DNA of 64,000 nt from NCBI RefSeq assembly GCF_002871945.2, contig NZ_CP126963.1, positions 1,178,001 to 1,242,000 on the forward strand. The letters are read 5' to 3'. A program made the position numbers and the translations under genes. This DNA comes from Gleimia hominis. GTDB taxonomy: Bacteria > Actinomycetota > Actinomycetes > Actinomycetales > Actinomycetaceae. Each line of letters opens with the position of its first letter. Position 1 is the stretch's first letter. Shown here in pieces: positions 63,741 to 64,000 of the stretch. The notes below the pieces were generated by a model. The model saw only the letters and a program-made list of their open reading frames with translations. It had not been told where the DNA came from and searched no databases.

Positions 63741-64000
63741 CTACAGGCCTTTCACCTTGAGGTTCGTGCGCAAAAGAATGAAGAACGTGGGGCCGCCTAC
63801 GAGGGCGGTGAACACGCCGATGGGTAGGTCTGCGAACGAAATGAGGTTGCGGGCCGCCAGGTCGGACAGGGAAATGAGGAGCGCCCCACCGAGGATTGAT
63901 GCGGGCAGGAGCACCCGGTTGATTGGCCCCAAGACTAGCCGCAGCACGTGAGGGACAACCAGCCCGACGAAACTTACCACCCCCACGTACGCAACCGCGG
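63741..64000 (-). CDS. FecCD-type iron/haem ABC permease, C-terminal part (cut by window edge)
   Basis: The last 86 residues of a FecCD-family permease. AYVGVVSFVGLVVPHVLRLV is the family signature (GFVGLxVPH), followed by GGALLISLSDLAARNLI and LPIGVFTALVGGPTFFILLR. The gene continues past base 64000; the in-window Met is internal. Its stop lies two bases before the start of the ATPase gene, so permease and ATPase form one importer. The substrate is probably iron-siderophore or haem by family; B12 is the alternative. Confidence 0.9.
   Translation of the reverse strand, partial: AVAYVGVVSFVGLVVPHVLRLVLGPINRVLLPASILGGALLISLSDLAARNLISFADLPIGVFTALVGGPTFFILLRTNLKVKGL

Overview
This window looks like part of the chromosome of a fairly high-GC actinobacterium, most likely of the Actinomycetaceae type; the genus cannot be fixed from the sequence alone. 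The signs are a 16S-23S-5S operon with actinobacterial leader signals, sucC-sucD followed by a PerM/DUF6350-type membrane gene, divergent rsmI and protein-O-mannosyltransferase genes next to metG, a PspC-type histidine kinase with a LuxR-type regulator, a DtxR-like iron box, and frequent GTG starts with GTGA/ATGA stop-start overlaps. No phage, insertion sequence, CRISPR array or tRNA gene was seen.

Layout. 1-2.6 kb: one-carbon genes folD (cut by the window edge), glyA and purU. 2.7-4.9 kb: a GpsA-like dehydrogenase with a SorC-family regulator and repeated upstream operator-like sites. 5-12.9 kb: central carbon genes mdh, pgi, a two-domain phosphofructokinase resembling the eukaryotic enzyme, and icd, interrupted by an orphan adenine-type DNA methyltransferase flanked by two kinds of tandem repeat. 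13-17.5 kb: a 1493-residue acyl-CoA dehydratase activase-like protein, divergent from a TetR regulator. 18.4-25.4 kb: perM-like gene, sucD, sucC, pcrA. 25.4-29.1 kb: PspC sensor kinase, a response regulator whose frame is broken, and two membrane proteins. 29.1-33.8 kb: metG (frame also broken), rsmI, pmt. 33.8-34.6 kb: an alpha/beta hydrolase.

34.8-38.9 kb is an AT-richer cassette coding for a shortened GntR regulator, an ADP-ribosylglycohydrolase-like enzyme, an NCS1 permease and a PfkB kinase. The same classes of enzyme and regulator occur in E. coli yegW/yegTUV, so it is probably a nucleoside or ribosyl-compound uptake and breakdown unit. It ends in a strong terminator next to the rRNA operon (39.1-44.6 kb, minus strand), which has a recognisable promoter, a boxA-like leader and a long-range 23S processing stem.

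45.2-50.3 kb: a DUF1846 protein and a heterodimeric exporter-fold ABC transporter behind a DtxR-like iron box. 50.5-57.3 kb: a CUT1 sugar ABC importer divergent from a GH2 beta-galactosidase, so probably a galactoside utilisation locus. 57.3-61.4 kb: an ECF importer (T, fused A-A, S) transcribed behind a SAM hydroxide adenosyltransferase. 61.5-64 kb: a U32-family protein coupled to a FecCD/FecE-type iron or haem importer that runs off the window.

Two genes, one of them normally essential (metG), are each interrupted by a single missing base. Sequence error is therefore a serious possibility for both.
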